A DNA stretch of 38,079 nucleotides from Thermoplasmata archaeon (lineage in GTDB: Archaea > Thermoplasmatota > Thermoplasmata > Thermoplasmatales > GCA-001856825), in NCBI GenBank assembly GCA_021787125.1, contig JAJYMI010000073.1, positions 1 to 38,079 of the forward strand. Reading direction: 5' to 3'. The notes under the pieces are model-generated. The model saw only the letters and a program-made list of their open reading frames with translations. It had not been told where the DNA came from and ran no database searches. Made by a program: the position numbers and the translations under genes. Positions 1 to 8,254 of this stretch are shown piece by piece (position 1 is the first letter of the stretch; every line of letters begins with the position of its first letter).

Positions 1-214
1 TGTGGGAATCGACAAAGCCTGGTACAACGACCTTTCCTTGAAGATTTGTGATAGAATTTGCACTCTTCCCGTACAGCCTCAGGGCTTCGTCAGAACCGCC
101 GCAGTACTCTATCCTATCGTCACTAGTAACTATCGATTCGCATTTAGTTTTCTTCATGAAATTGGTGTGAACGGTGCCGTTGTAATAAATCTTGACAGCT
201 CCTTTCTTTCCCAT
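1..214 (-). CDS. Amidohydrolase family protein (YtcJ-like), N-terminal part only
   Basis: The reverse strand reads from ATG at 214 to the window edge without a stop (71 codons) and is absent from the ORF track because it is cut off. The visible part has the usual N-terminal composite beta-sandwich strand pattern of metal-dependent amidohydrolases, and ends in VVPGFVDSH, the stretch in which Asp/His begin the metal-binding HxH site of the family. The second His would lie outside the window. The start was taken at the only in-frame ATG; no Shine-Dalgarno is visible, as for many genes here. It is divergent from the Dph6-like gene at 316 across a 101-nt intergenic stretch. Substrate cannot be inferred from this fragment; YtcJ-type imidazolonepropionase-like enzymes are the closest match by pattern. 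Confidence 0.8.
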   Translation of the reverse strand, partial: MGKKGAVKIYYNGTVHTNFMKKTKCESIVTSDDRIEYCGGSDEALRLYGKSANSITNLQGKVVVPGFVDSH

Positions 215-315
215 AGTGTTGCATGGTTTCGAAACGAAAAGTGTTTCCATTTAGGTGAATGCCCGATGGATCCCTTGACAAAGTCTTAATTTCTTGAGAT
301 GGATTTCATCGACCA

Positions 316-987
316 ATGGCAAAGGACCGATTAGTTCTCTCATGGAGCGGAGGGAAGGACAGTGCATTTGCACTTCACACCTTACTGGGCCAGAAGAGAT
401 ACGATGTCAGCTATCTCCTGACTACAGTGACCAGGGACTATGGCAGGATAAGCATGCATGGCGTGAGAGAAGAGCTCTTATTGGAACAGGCAAAAAGGAC
501 ATCGATAGAATCAGACATTGCCTACATCTCTAAAGGTGCGACCAACACCGAATATGAAGCCGTCATGAAAGAGAAGATAGACAAATACGCAGAAGAGGGA
601 ATCAAGAACATTGCATTCGGAGACATTTTCCTCCAGGACATCAGAAAATATAGAGAGGAAAAGATGTCTGGGACTGGGATGAATTGCATTTTTCCTCTAT
701 GGGGAATTGATACAACACAGCTAGCCCACGAATTCATAAGAACCGGATTCAAAGCGATCATTTGCACCGTCGATCCAAAAAAACTCGGAAGAGAATTCGT
801 CGGAAGAGAGTTTGACGAGAGCTTCCTTTCTTCTTTACCAAGCGGAGTGGATCCGTGTGGGGAGAATGGGGAATTTCACAGTTTCGTGTACGATGGCCCA
901 ATCTACGATTTTCCAATAAGGGTTAGAAAGGGAGAGACCGTCCTGAAGGAAGGTTTTTATTTTTCAGACATCCTTCTGGAATCCTGA
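316..987 (+). CDS. Dph6-related ATP pyrophosphatase (diphthine-ammonia ligase-like, PP-loop)
   Basis: A 223-aa protein of the adenine nucleotide alpha hydrolase fold. It opens with LVLSWSGGKDSAFALH near residue 6, in which SGGKDS is the PP-loop that binds the ATP pyrophosphate, and near the C-terminus has GENGEFHSFVYDGPIY, the signature shared by the Dph6/DUF71 family. Dph6 amidates diphthine on elongation factor 2 to give diphthamide; this short form resembles the archaeal/bacterial group annotated as diphthine-ammonia ligase, so amidation of aEF2 is the likely role, though substrate is inferred from the family. A TATA-like CTTAATTT lies about 27 nt before the ATG, fitting a leaderless transcript. 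The glycosylase gene follows 38 nt downstream on the same strand. Confidence 0.82.
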   Translation: MAKDRLVLSWSGGKDSAFALHTLLGQKRYDVSYLLTTVTRDYGRISMHGVREELLLEQAKRTSIESDIAYISKGATNTEYEAVMKEKIDKYAEEGIKNIAFGDIFLQDIRKYREEKMSGTGMNCIFPLWGIDTTQLAHEFIRTGFKAIICTVDPKKLGREFVGREFDESFLSSLPSGVDPCGENGEFHSFVYDGPIYDFPIRVRKGETVLKEGFYFSDILLES

Positions 988-1025
988 AGTGGTTCTTGTG
1001 AATTGCCGCAAATTTATTACCTAAA

Positions 1026-1628
1026 ATGTCTAAAGATTCAGTAGTGACACAGAAAATTAACACAAAGGGTAAGAAGAGGTGCGAGTGGTCATCAGTTGAC
1101 GATTCAATGATTCAATACCACGATGAGGAGTGGGGAGTTCCGGTTCATGATGACAGGAAACTTTTCGAATTTCTGGTCCTTGAGGGGGCTCAGGCAGGAT
1201 TGAGCTGGTTGACAATTCTCAAGAGGAGAGACGCGTACAGAAGGGCCTTCGACAACTTCGATTTTAGCAGGGTAGCAAAATACAATGAGGAGAAAATTGA
1301 AGTTCTTCTGAAAGACAATGGAATAATCAGGAATAGACTGAAGATAGAATCAGCAGTCACCAACGCAAGCGCTTTGATTCGGGTAAGGAAGGAGTTCGGG
1401 TCATTCGACAAGTACATCTGGCAGTTTGTCGACGGCAAACCGATCAACAACAGACGGATATCACTCAAGCAGATTCCGACAAAGACGGATATATCGGATA
1501 AGATGAGCAAGGACTTAATGAAGAGAGGATTCAAATTTGTCGGATCAACCATATGCTATTCACACATGCAGGCGACAGGAATGGTCAATGATCATCTCAC
1601 CTCATGTTTTAGGTACAACAAAGTGTGA
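1026..1628 (+). CDS. tag: DNA-3-methyladenine glycosylase I
   Basis: A 200-aa helix-hairpin-helix DNA glycosylase that removes 3-methyladenine from alkylated DNA in base excision repair. The Tag zinc-snap ligands are all visible with the spacing of the E. coli enzyme: Cys19 and His32 (13 apart), and His190 and Cys194 (4 apart). KRCEW, YHDEEWGVP and LEGAQAGLSW are family-typical. The protein has about 16 extra N-terminal residues compared with forms that start at the MKRCEW stretch. An A/T-rich TATA-like AATTTATTAC ends only about 8 nt before the chosen ATG, so a downstream GTG at 1044 is a possible alternative start if the gene has its own leaderless promoter; otherwise it is co-transcribed with the PP-loop gene 38 nt upstream. 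Confidence 0.92.
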   Translation: MSKDSVVTQKINTKGKKRCEWSSVDDSMIQYHDEEWGVPVHDDRKLFEFLVLEGAQAGLSWLTILKRRDAYRRAFDNFDFSRVAKYNEEKIEVLLKDNGIIRNRLKIESAVTNASALIRVRKEFGSFDKYIWQFVDGKPINNRRISLKQIPTKTDISDKMSKDLMKRGFKFVGSTICYSHMQATGMVNDHLTSCFRYNKV

Positions 1629-1760
1629 ATGTGTTTCCTTAATCTCATTCTGCATTGATTTGGACAACTCTTCCTTTCACCTTGGCTATTTTCAAATCCA
1701 TCAATTCAGGGAAAACTGGCTGAAAGAAATGTAATATAACCGAGCGCGGTTACCTCCTTT

Positions 1761-2918
1761 ATGAGAGAACTGCTCATGATTCCAGGACCAATAGAATACG
1801 AAAGCAATGTCCTAAATGCAATGTCAATTCCAACCATTTCACACTCATCCAAAGAATTCCTATCGATCTACAGAGAAGCTCTCCAGAGAGTGTCGTCGAT
1901 TTTCGGCTCCGAAACTGGAGACAACATACCCTTCATTATATCGGGATCAGGAACTCTAGGAATGGAAGTCTCTACTGTCAATTTCATTAGCAGAGATTCC
2001 AAGGTTTTGGTGGTTAATACCGGTTACTTTGGAGATCGGTTCGTTGATCTGTTCTCAAGATTCACCGACAGTATCGAACAGATTAAGCCCTCTCTGGGAG
2101 AGGCCGTAGACCCTTCATTAGTAAAGGAAAAGTTAGACACGAACGAATTCGATCTAATTACTGTCACACACGTTGACACCAGCACTGGTGTTAGAAACGA
2201 CATTAAGAAAATTGCTGAATTTTCGAAGAGTTCCAACACACTGTTTGTTGTAGATGGTGTTTGCTCTGTCGGTGGAGAATACTTGGATATGAAGTGGGGA
2301 ATAGATGTAGCGTTTACTGCGTCACAAAAGGCACTTGGAGCTCCTCCAGGACTTACAGTAGGGGTCGCGGGAGGCAGGGCTCTGACGAGGATGGGGAAAC
2401 TCAAGCCGCTGACATTCTTCTCGGACCTAAGGAAGTGGGAGACGGTTTCAAGAGGGGTCCTCGATTCCAAGGGTGGATACTTTGGAACTCCTAACGTTAA
2501 TTTGATCACCGCGCTCAATGTAAGTCTATCCAACATAATGAGGGAAGGGTTGGAAGCCAGGATTAAGAGACACGAATTGATGTCTTCCGCGTTAAGGTCT
2601 GGTATTCATGCGATGGGATTGGAGATCATGGCCAAGAAATCCCACGCGAACACAATTTCTGCCGTCTATCTGCCAGATGGCATGGATTCAAAAAAATTCC
2701 TAGGAGATGCAAAAGACAACGGAGTTGTATTCGCCTCAGGTCTCATAAAAGAGGTTGCAAGCAGATATTTCAGAATTGGCCACATGGGGGGCATAGGCCC
2801 AGCCGAAGTCTTGATCACTCTTGGAGCAATTGAGAGGGCTCTCAAAGCTGGTGGATATGGAGTCAAGGCAGGAACAGGATTGACTGCTGCTCAGGAAATT
2901 TTGTTTAAATCAGATTGA
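1761..2918 (+). CDS. Class V aminotransferase (alanine-glyoxylate / serine-pyruvate aminotransferase family)
   Basis: A 385-aa PLP-dependent fold type I enzyme. The N-terminal LMIPGPIEY matches the start of the alanine-glyoxylate aminotransferase family, THVDTSTGVRND and VVDGVCSVGGE are the cofactor-pocket motifs with the PLP-nitrogen-binding Asp, and Lys190 in TASQKALGAPPG is the Schiff-base lysine. Members transfer an amino group from alanine or serine to glyoxylate or pyruvate; the exact pair cannot be fixed from sequence alone. Full length for the family, cytoplasmic. A TATA-like GTAATATAAC lies 20-30 nt before the ATG and there is no Shine-Dalgarno, so leaderless expression from its own promoter is likely. 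The following gene is convergent. Confidence 0.88.
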   Translation: MRELLMIPGPIEYESNVLNAMSIPTISHSSKEFLSIYREALQRVSSIFGSETGDNIPFIISGSGTLGMEVSTVNFISRDSKVLVVNTGYFGDRFVDLFSRFTDSIEQIKPSLGEAVDPSLVKEKLDTNEFDLITVTHVDTSTGVRNDIKKIAEFSKSSNTLFVVDGVCSVGGEYLDMKWGIDVAFTASQKALGAPPGLTVGVAGGRALTRMGKLKPLTFFSDLRKWETVSRGVLDSKGGYFGTPNVNLITALNVSLSNIMREGLEARIKRHELMSSALRSGIHAMGLEIMAKKSHANTISAVYLPDGMDSKKFLGDAKDNGVVFASGLIKEVASRYFRIGHMGGIGPAEVLITLGAIERALKAGGYGVKAGTGLTAAQEILFKSD

Positions 2919-3054
2919 ACGACAAGTAACTTCTCGCCAACTGAGGCTCGAGGTAACCGAAACCACTAAAGAGAGAATAAGCAATGAAGTGAATACAATT
3001 CAAGTGTCCGATAGAGTGAATTGGACCTGCTCTCTTCCTGAAAATACCGGCAAT

Positions 3055-3396
3055 TCAGTGTGACTGTTTCAGTTCCTTGAAGTATTCTTTCAGCTTTATT
3101 GATTCCATTAGTGCGGGAGTTCCTGCCATCAGCAGTGCCAAGAAAGCAGCCTCATTCATTTCATCTTCTGTTACTCCGTTCTCAGTCGCGAGTCTGAGAT
3201 GATAAGCAATGCACCAGTCGCACCTCTGAGCGAGTGAAAGGGCAATAAAGATCAGCTCCTTGTACTTCGCGGGTATGACTCCGGTACCCGTGATACTCTC
3301 TACGAGATTCATGTAGTTCTTTGTGGGTTCCGGAACTGAAGAAGAATAACTCCCAAGCAGTTGCTGTATCTCTGCAAGCCTTTCTGAAAATTCCAT
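3055..3396 (-). CDS. Carboxymuconolactone decarboxylase / AhpD-like protein
   Basis: A 113-aa all-helical protein of the CMD family. The hallmark redox site CDWCIAYH (Cys59, Cys62, His66) is that of AhpD-type alkylhydroperoxidases, in which the CxxC pair reduces peroxides or partner proteins; a gamma-carboxymuconolactone decarboxylase role is less likely because the cysteine pair is kept. Length fits a single-domain member. The minus-strand promoter has an AT-rich TTTAATTTTATAAC about 25 nt before the ATG, fitting a leaderless transcript. Next to a DUF302 gene on the same strand (61 nt or more between them); both kinds of small protein are often found in redox or stress settings, but their link here is only by neighbourhood. 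Confidence 0.87.
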   Translation of the reverse strand: MEFSERLAEIQQLLGSYSSSVPEPTKNYMNLVESITGTGVIPAKYKELIFIALSLAQRCDWCIAYHLRLATENGVTEDEMNEAAFLALLMAGTPALMESIKLKEYFKELKQSH

Positions 3397-3457
3397 AGAA
3401 AAATAGAATGTGTTATAAAATTAAATTTTTGTCAGGTTTCGCACTAAAGCCAATCTA

Positions 3458-3853
3458 CTACATTGTGAACGAATCAATTAGAGAGAACAACTCCTTCTCG
3501 TACTTGCTGACAATCGCAGTAGCTTCGTTGTGGAAGTGCTCTGTGATTTTGGATATTCTGAGTGCCCTCATCTTCGTAGTATTCCCGTCCTGGTATACGA
3601 TCATCTTGCAGGGCACGAACAGGCCGTTCAGATCATCACTACCAATGATCTCTCTTGCTGCCATGGGTTTGCAAATTTCGAGTATGTGATAATCCTTGAA
3701 ATCCTGGTTCAACGCGTTCTTGAGGATTGATTTGACATTCACGTCTGCAGTTACTACGTATCCCTCTCTCCTAATGTGCATCAGGAAGGCTGACATAACG
3801 TCCTCAAGGTCTGATTGGAATTCCCTACCAGAATAGAACATGAATGGAGTCAT
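3458..3853 (-). CDS. DUF302 family protein
   Basis: A 131-aa (from ATG 3853) protein with the DUF302 pattern: an opening strand, a long amphipathic helix ending in REGYVV, a DVNVKSILKNAL helix, the YHILEICKP strand-turn, and GLFVPCKMIVYQ. The DUF302 fold is a small alpha/beta dimer of unknown function, sometimes fused to or found near redox proteins. The ORF track starts at TTG 3886 (142 aa), which has a weak AAGGA upstream; the ATG gives a length closer to the family's usual 125-135 residues, so I chose it with low certainty. A T/A-rich TATA candidate lies around 3932-3942 on the reverse strand. The single Cys in LEICKP and the one in VPCKM are common in this family. Confidence 0.78.
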   Translation of the reverse strand: MTPFMFYSGREFQSDLEDVMSAFLMHIRREGYVVTADVNVKSILKNALNQDFKDYHILEICKPMAAREIIGSDDLNGLFVPCKMIVYQDGNTTKMRALRISKITEHFHNEATAIVSKYEKELFSLIDSFTM

Positions 3854-4017
3854 TGAAAAATGGATATGAACATTTCCACTTCTCAAGGAAGGTTCCTTAT
3901 GGTAACCCAGAAGACCGATAAATGGAGAAATTGATTTTTTAAAATAGGAAAAAGAAAAGCGGAAGCGACCAGAGCCGAAAATTGAACTTCGATATCAGTA
4001 GATGAATCGGAGTTTGT

Positions 4018-4197
4018 TCACTGACGCTTTTGAATGAGACCAGAAATCACGGTGTGTGCGTGCGTCAGAGTAGGAACTTGGTGCAGTGCATTTGTCAGTC
4101 CGACTAAATTTCCCACATGAGCCGCAGCGACCGTAGTTCCCGCGACTCCAGCAGCTACTGCTAATCCCTTTGCAACGGCTAATCCAGTTAGTGACAT
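4018..4197 (-). CDS. Small Gly/Ala-rich hydrophobic protein (59 aa), unknown
   Basis: A complete 59-codon ORF just below the 60-aa cut-off of the ORF track. The first 40 residues are dominated by Gly, Ala, Val and Leu (LAVAKGLAVAAGVAG), enough for one membrane-spanning or membrane-lying helix, followed by a His-containing tail (THAHTVISG) with a basic end. A TATA-like CTTTAAAC lies about 25-30 nt upstream of the ATG, so a leaderless transcript is plausible. It sits alone between the DUF302 gene and a 75-aa ORF on the other strand. I recognise no family; a small membrane peptide is the simplest reading. Confidence 0.5.
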   Translation of the reverse strand: MSLTGLAVAKGLAVAAGVAGTTVAAAHVGNLVGLTNALHQVPTLTHAHTVISGLIQKRQ

Positions 4198-4444
4198 AAA
4201 CGAACTATTTATCGTGAGGTTTAAAGCTTATGGTACAATAGTTTAACCCTTCGAAAAGTGAACTAGAAGGTTCATCTTGATAGGTTTTTAAAACCGACGC
4301 AACCCGAAACTGTAGTACCAATGTAAGTCTCTTCAAAAGAGCCAGGCACTCATCTATTCTGATAGATTTCATTTTTTCATTTTTTTCACCTTTTGTCCTT
4401 CTAAGAAAGTATAAGTAACTGAGCGAGAGTGTTAATCGAGAAAC

Positions 4445-4672
4445 ATGAGGGAGGGGAATCTTGACAAGGAGTATACCACTGGAAGAAGGGATCAATTTGA
4501 CCTGGATCTTACAACATTCTGGGAAAGCGTAAAAGAGACAAAGTCAAGGGAAGATCTGATAAGGGTTTTTAAGGACAAGATGTCATTGATTATATCTCGA
4601 TTGGCCTTCGAAAGGGCCAAGAATCTTCAGATGGAGATTGAGCTCATAGAACAGTATTATCACAGTGATTAG
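4445..4672 (+). CDS. Conserved-looking small helical protein, unknown (75 aa)
   Basis: A 75-aa acidic-basic helical protein without a recognised domain. The middle and C-terminal parts (DLIRVFKDKMSLII, FERAKNLQMEIELIEQ) look like two amphipathic helices, possibly a small helical hairpin or dimer. AAGTATAAGT lies about 30-38 nt upstream of the ATG, in keeping with the leaderless promoters of this genome. Its last 4 nt overlap the stop of the convergent winged-helix gene. No Cys, no membrane segment. Codon use resembles that of the neighbours and the overlapping reverse ORF (4205-4495) has no coding look, so I take the forward frame as real. Confidence 0.55.
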   Translation: MREGNLDKEYTTGRRDQFDLDLTTFWESVKETKSREDLIRVFKDKMSLIISRLAFERAKNLQMEIELIEQYYHSD

Positions 4673-4953
4673 ACCGATGGATCCTTGAGAATCGCTTCTA
4701 TCTCTTTTACCTTCTGGGCAATCTGTTTGCCCTTGTTGGTAAGTGTAATGATGTTCCTCTTTGGATACGTTGTAGCGTCTACCTTTTTCTGAATTAATTT
4801 CAACTCTAACAAGAGATCGACAGATCTGAGCAGCTGAATGTTCGGAATATCCGTCTCCTTTAAAATTAGAGTCACATAGGATGGACCCTTCAGTAAGTAC
4901 AACAAAAGTCTCATTGCGCCAGACTGGGTCTCCAGCGCTTTTATCAAAACCAT
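4669..4953 (-). CDS. Winged-helix DNA-binding protein (MarR/HxlR-like fold)
   Basis: A 94-aa protein that is little more than one winged helix-turn-helix: an N-terminal helix (ALETQSGAMRLLLYLL), the recognition helix pair around LKETDIPNIQLLRSVDLLLELKLI, and a wing NIITLTNKGKQIAQKV, which has the LT.KG pattern common to MarR and PadR-like regulators. A single-domain transcription regulator of this size is typical for Thermoplasmata. No ligand domain is present, so the signal is unknown. Its upstream region (4954-5040) is very A/T-rich with several TAGATAATAG-like repeats that could be its own operator. Convergent with the 75-aa gene, overlapping by 4 nt. Confidence 0.75.
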   Translation of the reverse strand: MVLIKALETQSGAMRLLLYLLKGPSYVTLILKETDIPNIQLLRSVDLLLELKLIQKKVDATTYPKRNIITLTNKGKQIAQKVKEIEAILKDPSV

Positions 4954-5134
4954 GCTTTATTATTAGTTATGCACTAAATAATGAATTACATTTTATTATA
5001 GATTAGATAATAGATAGTAATATATAGTCCCCTGTGTTAAGTCTAATGGAGAGCGTGCTTTGAAGGCACTCGATAGTATCCACGACAGGTGCCAGTGAAG
5101 ACACTTTCTCTGAAGTAAACGGAGGGAAAAGAGT

Positions 5135-5293
5135 ATGGGAATGCTAATTCAGGGGTTCTCGGATAGACCTCTAAAGATTATAAAGAGATTGGAAGAGAAG
5201 AGTCTATCGGATGAAGAGAAGGAATCAAATGATACGGTTTCGGAAGATCGAGCTAGGAATACAAAAACGAGAGCTTGGAAAAGACAGCCTTAA
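5135..5293 (+). CDS. Possible small basic/acidic protein (52 aa), unknown
   Basis: A 52-codon ORF preceded by GGAGGG ending 8 nt before the ATG, the best Shine-Dalgarno in this part of the window. The product is strongly charged (KRLEEKSLSDEEKESND) with a basic tail, and has no recognised domain. It lies in an otherwise gene-free stretch (4954-5541). Apart from this ORF I see nothing supportable there: both flanks are A/T-rich, with no tRNA-like, repeat or IS-like structure. The strong ribosome binding site favours a real gene; the lack of any known relative keeps confidence low. Confidence 0.35.
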   Translation: MGMLIQGFSDRPLKIIKRLEEKSLSDEEKESNDTVSEDRARNTKTRAWKRQP

Positions 5294-5541
5294 GTTCGTT
5301 TGAAAGATTGCCCACAAATAAAGAACCACATACCTCTGCAAATTTTACATTTAATGTTACTTTGGACTTTCAGAATATTGGATTACGTTCGTCATTTCCC
5401 AGAAATTGATGAGAAACAGAGGTCTTGAATACTTTTTTAAGATTTAGAAAGTTGAAATTCCCTAAGGGAAAATAATCAGTAAAATCAAGTAATCATATAT
5501 ATGCTGCGATTGCTCCAGACAATAAAAGGAAGAAGACAGAT

Positions 5542-7319
5542 TTGAAGAATTCGTTAAATTCGAGTTACTTTGGAAAATGGGTAATTGTCGGTCTTCTTAT
5601 CGGAATAGTGGCGGGGATCGGAGCTGCTGCATTTTATTACATCATTCAATTCGCTACCGACAATTTCCTGGGCAGAATAACAGGTTTCTATCCTCCAAAC
5701 CCTGCAGGCGAAATCGCGGCCGCTTTGTCCATGTCTCCTCACTATTATCTCATCCCACTTTCCATCGCTCTCGGTGGTCTGATTACAGGACTTATAATAT
5801 TCTACCTTGCACCTGAAGCTGAAGGTCACCGGACAGATGCAGCTATCGATGCCTTCCACAACAGGAATGGCATCATCAGGAAGCGCGTTCCTATAGTGAA
5901 AATGATAGCATCTGCAATTACTATCGGATCGGGCGGGAGTGGGGAAGGGAGGGACCGACAGCTCAGATCTCAGCTGGTTTCGGTTCGTACGTTGCAACCG
6001 TATTGGGAATGTCCAACAGAGATAGAAGAATAGCGGCGGCTGCTGGAATCGGAGCAGGAATAGGAGCAATATTCAGGTCTCCGTTTGCAGGTGCAATTCT
6101 CAGCGCCGAGATTCTGTATAGCGGAGACGACATGGAGGTGGAGGCCCTGGCACCCGCATTTATAGCATCTCCTGTTGGATATGTTATATTTGCTTCCCTT
6201 ACCAGTTTTTCACCAATGTTCAGCCTTTTCTACGCCTAATACGTTCAATCACCCGCTAAATCTCTTTCTCTATGCCATCTTAGGCATGGTATGCGGCTTG
6301 GTCGGGAAATTCTATTCTTCTTTCTTCTATTGGGTGAAAGGCATTTTCGCTAAATTGAGGGTAAAGAAATATCTCAAGCCTATGATAGGAGGCGCGGTGG
6401 CAGGAACGTTTGCTATGCTCTTTCCGCAGACAGTTGGGACGAGTTACGGATATCTTCAATACCTCATGAACGGTAACCTAAAGGCTGCAGAACCCATATA
6501 TTTTGCAGTTCCGATTATTGTAGCCCTCGTAGTACTGGCCTTTGCGAAGATAGTCGTTACGTCTTTCACCATTTCATCCGGGGGGAGCGCGGCGTATTGG
6601 CTCCAGAGCTTGTAATCTGTGGTTTCGTTGGAGCAGCCATGTGGACAGACGTTCAAATGATCAGTCCCTCTTTAGTCCCCTCGCCCGCTCCATTCGTGTT
6701 GGTCGGCATGATGGCGTTATTCGCCTGCGTCGGAAGAGCCCCGATAGCCGTTGTCCTGATGGTAAGTGAAGTGACTGGAAGCCTTGAAGTAATGATACCT
6801 TCCATGATTGCTGTGGTAATCTCGTACTGTGTCGTTGGATACAAATTCTCTATATATGGAAGCCAAGTGAGGAACACGGCAGAGTTGCAGGCTCACCGGG
6901 GGAAGTACAGCATCCCAGTTCTTTCATATCTTACCGCCAAGGATGCCATGACCAGAGATACTCCAAAGATTGACTCTTCTACCACCGTTTCCAGTGCGTT
7001 AATACTAATGGAAGAGGAAGGGGTTACGGGTATCCCCATTATCAATGATGAAAAGCTTGCTGGAATAGTGACAAAATCTGATTTGGTACAAGTGAAGATC
7101 ATTCATCAGGACATGGTGTCAGTTTCGCACGTTATGACTAGAAATGTGGTGTTCGGCTACTCAGACGAAAGTCTTCTCGAAATTATGAAGAAACTTTCCG
7201 TCAACAACATCTCTCATGTCCCCATCGTCGCCAGAGAGAACAACGAGGTTATCGGCATGGTCACCTGGAACGCTATATTCAAAGCTCACCAAGAGTTTAG
7301 CGCCAGAACATCTACCTGA
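5542..7319 (+). pseudogene. ClC-type chloride channel/antiporter with C-terminal CBS pair, broken by three single-base indels
   Basis: Read across frames this is a complete ClC protein: N-terminal helices (5542-5940), the chloride-site stretch that becomes [14 protein letters not shown] once a missing base near 5942 is restored, [15 protein letters not shown], then after a second shift near 6225-6232 (one extra T in the TTTT run) the [10 protein letters not shown] part, and after a third near 6582 (one G short in GGGGGAGCGCGGCG) the SSGGSGGVLAPEL site. Two CBS domains (TAKDAMTRD.., SVSHVMTRN..) close the protein at 7319. ClC proteins move chloride, often against protons, and CBS pairs bind nucleotides. 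There is no in-frame stop inside any segment and all key motifs survive, so either the gene decayed very recently or these are sequence errors at short base runs. The start is TTG 5542 as tracked; ATG 5501 would be in frame if one G is missing after it (fourth similar indel). Confidence 0.85.
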
Positions 7320-7544
7320 CTATTCTCCTTATCAGGTAATTCATAATTTTACTCATTTCGAAGGACTGATAGTATTCCCAGATTGATGCCGGGAGTAGAA
7401 AATCCATTTAACTCGTGGGTTGAAATGATAGACAATCTTCCTAAAACTATGGAGAAATGTGAAAAGTGGTTTTCTAGAAAGTTGGTCTTGGTCAGCATCT
7501 CAGTTAACTTCTTCCATTCCTTAGCAGGGAAACTGGTGGATAGA

Positions 7545-7928
7545 CTAAGGGATCTCAGATCGCCTTTCTACGAACCTAAGAAACGGAATTAACATTTCTC
7601 TAACCTTCCAACCCAACTCGGTGAGCGAGTAAACAACTCCCTCCGGTCCTTTGTGTTTCACGATCAAATCTAACTCTTGGAGCTCTTTCAACCTCTTGGA
7701 GATAATAGTAGAGCTCGAAAATGGAATGTCAATCAGTATCTCGTTGAAATTTTTCCTTTTGCCGGTGTTCCCAATAACCCCCAGCACAAGCATTGTGTAT
7801 TTCTTGCCGATCAGGTTCAGGATAGGGAGCGAAGAGTCTATGCAGATTGTAGAATCCCCATCTTGGATCATGCAAGCCTTGTTCTTGTTTTCCTCTCTTC
7901 TGCGTTCGTAGTTTCTTACCTTATCCAT
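7545..7928 (-). CDS. HxlR-type winged-helix regulator, probably of the mercury genes
   Basis: A 127-aa single-domain regulator. PILNLIGKKYTMLVLGVI followed by FNEIL, PFSSSTIISKRLKELQELDLI and a wing ending YSLTELGWKV is the HxlR/MarR-like winged helix, with recognition helix SSSTIISKRLKEL. Before it lies a short N-terminal extension with two cysteines (ACMIQDGDSTICID), 11 residues apart, which could sense thiol-reactive metals; this is inference. It is divergent from the HMA-MerA gene pair with a 78-nt shared promoter region, the standard arrangement of a local regulator. Known Sulfolobus MerR is ArsR-like, so an HxlR-family mer regulator would differ from it. The ATG at 7928 is the only good start. 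Confidence 0.82.
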   Translation of the reverse strand: MDKVRNYERRREENKNKACMIQDGDSTICIDSSLPILNLIGKKYTMLVLGVIGNTGKRKNFNEILIDIPFSSSTIISKRLKELQELDLIVKHKGPEGVVYSLTELGWKVREMLIPFLRFVERRSEIP

Positions 7929-8006
7929 TCTAACTCGTATCTACCATCAACACAAGTAAAAAAAAGTTTACGTATTCGGTTTAATATTTTCTATCAATAT
8001 CTGAAT
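7929..8006. promoter_or_regulatory. Divergent promoter region between the HxlR regulator and hma-merA
   Basis: This 78-nt gap must hold both promoters. For the forward genes GTTTAATATT at about 7978-7988 is a good TATA element about 20-28 nt before ATG 8007, giving a leaderless transcript. For the reverse gene an A/T tract (AAAAAAAAGTTTAC in the forward sense) is the only candidate. I see no long perfect palindrome that would mark the operator. Confidence 0.5.
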
Positions 8007-8237
8007 ATGGAAGTTGGGAAAGTGAAACTGAGGATATACGGAATGACTTGCGGAGACTGTGTTACCAAGATATCCAGAAGTCTTCTGGAAAAACAAGGAG
8101 TTATGGACGTCAACATATCACTACAAGAGGGTCTCGGTGAGGTCGAATTTGATCCGACAGATTTGAAGCCAGGCGATATTCTAAAGAATCATGTATTCTC
8201 AAGAAATTCACACTACAGGGCAACTCTAATAGAGTGA
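8007..8237 (+). CDS. Heavy-metal-associated (HMA) domain protein, free-standing NmerA-like metallochaperone
   Basis: A 76-aa protein that is a single ferredoxin-like HMA domain. The metal-binding loop GMTCGDC carries Cys15 and Cys18, the CxxC pair that binds Hg(II), Cu(I) or Cd/Zn. No signal peptide, so it acts in the cytosol, unlike bacterial periplasmic MerP. It lies directly before merA (17 nt to the preferred ATG, or 4-nt overlap with the GTG of the ORF track). Many MerA proteins carry this domain as an N-terminal fusion (NmerA) that passes Hg(II) to the catalytic core; here MerA lacks it, so this protein probably acts as a detached NmerA. The ORF track begins at 7677, but that upstream part is antisense to the regulator gene; ATG 8007 follows the TATA element. 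Confidence 0.85.
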   Translation: MEVGKVKLRIYGMTCGDCVTKISRSLLEKQGVMDVNISLQEGLGEVEFDPTDLKPGDILKNHVFSRNSHYRATLIE

Positions 8238-8254
8238 TAAAAGGAAGACCCTGT

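Noticed and set aside
2-289. 95-aa forward ORF at the left edge
   Set aside because: It is antisense to the amidohydrolase start, which shows a clear family motif on the other strand.
4205-4495. 96-aa reverse ORF
   Set aside because: Covers the promoter and start of the 75-aa forward gene; composition is not protein-like and no start signal is seen.
5554-6069. 171-aa reverse ORF inside the ClC gene
   Set aside because: Shadow of the ClC coding frame, which carries the conserved motifs.
7383-7592. 69-aa forward ORF after the ClC gene
   Set aside because: TTG start, no promoter or ribosome site, and its end overlaps the HxlR gene by 48 nt in the opposite sense; no protein-like pattern convincing enough.
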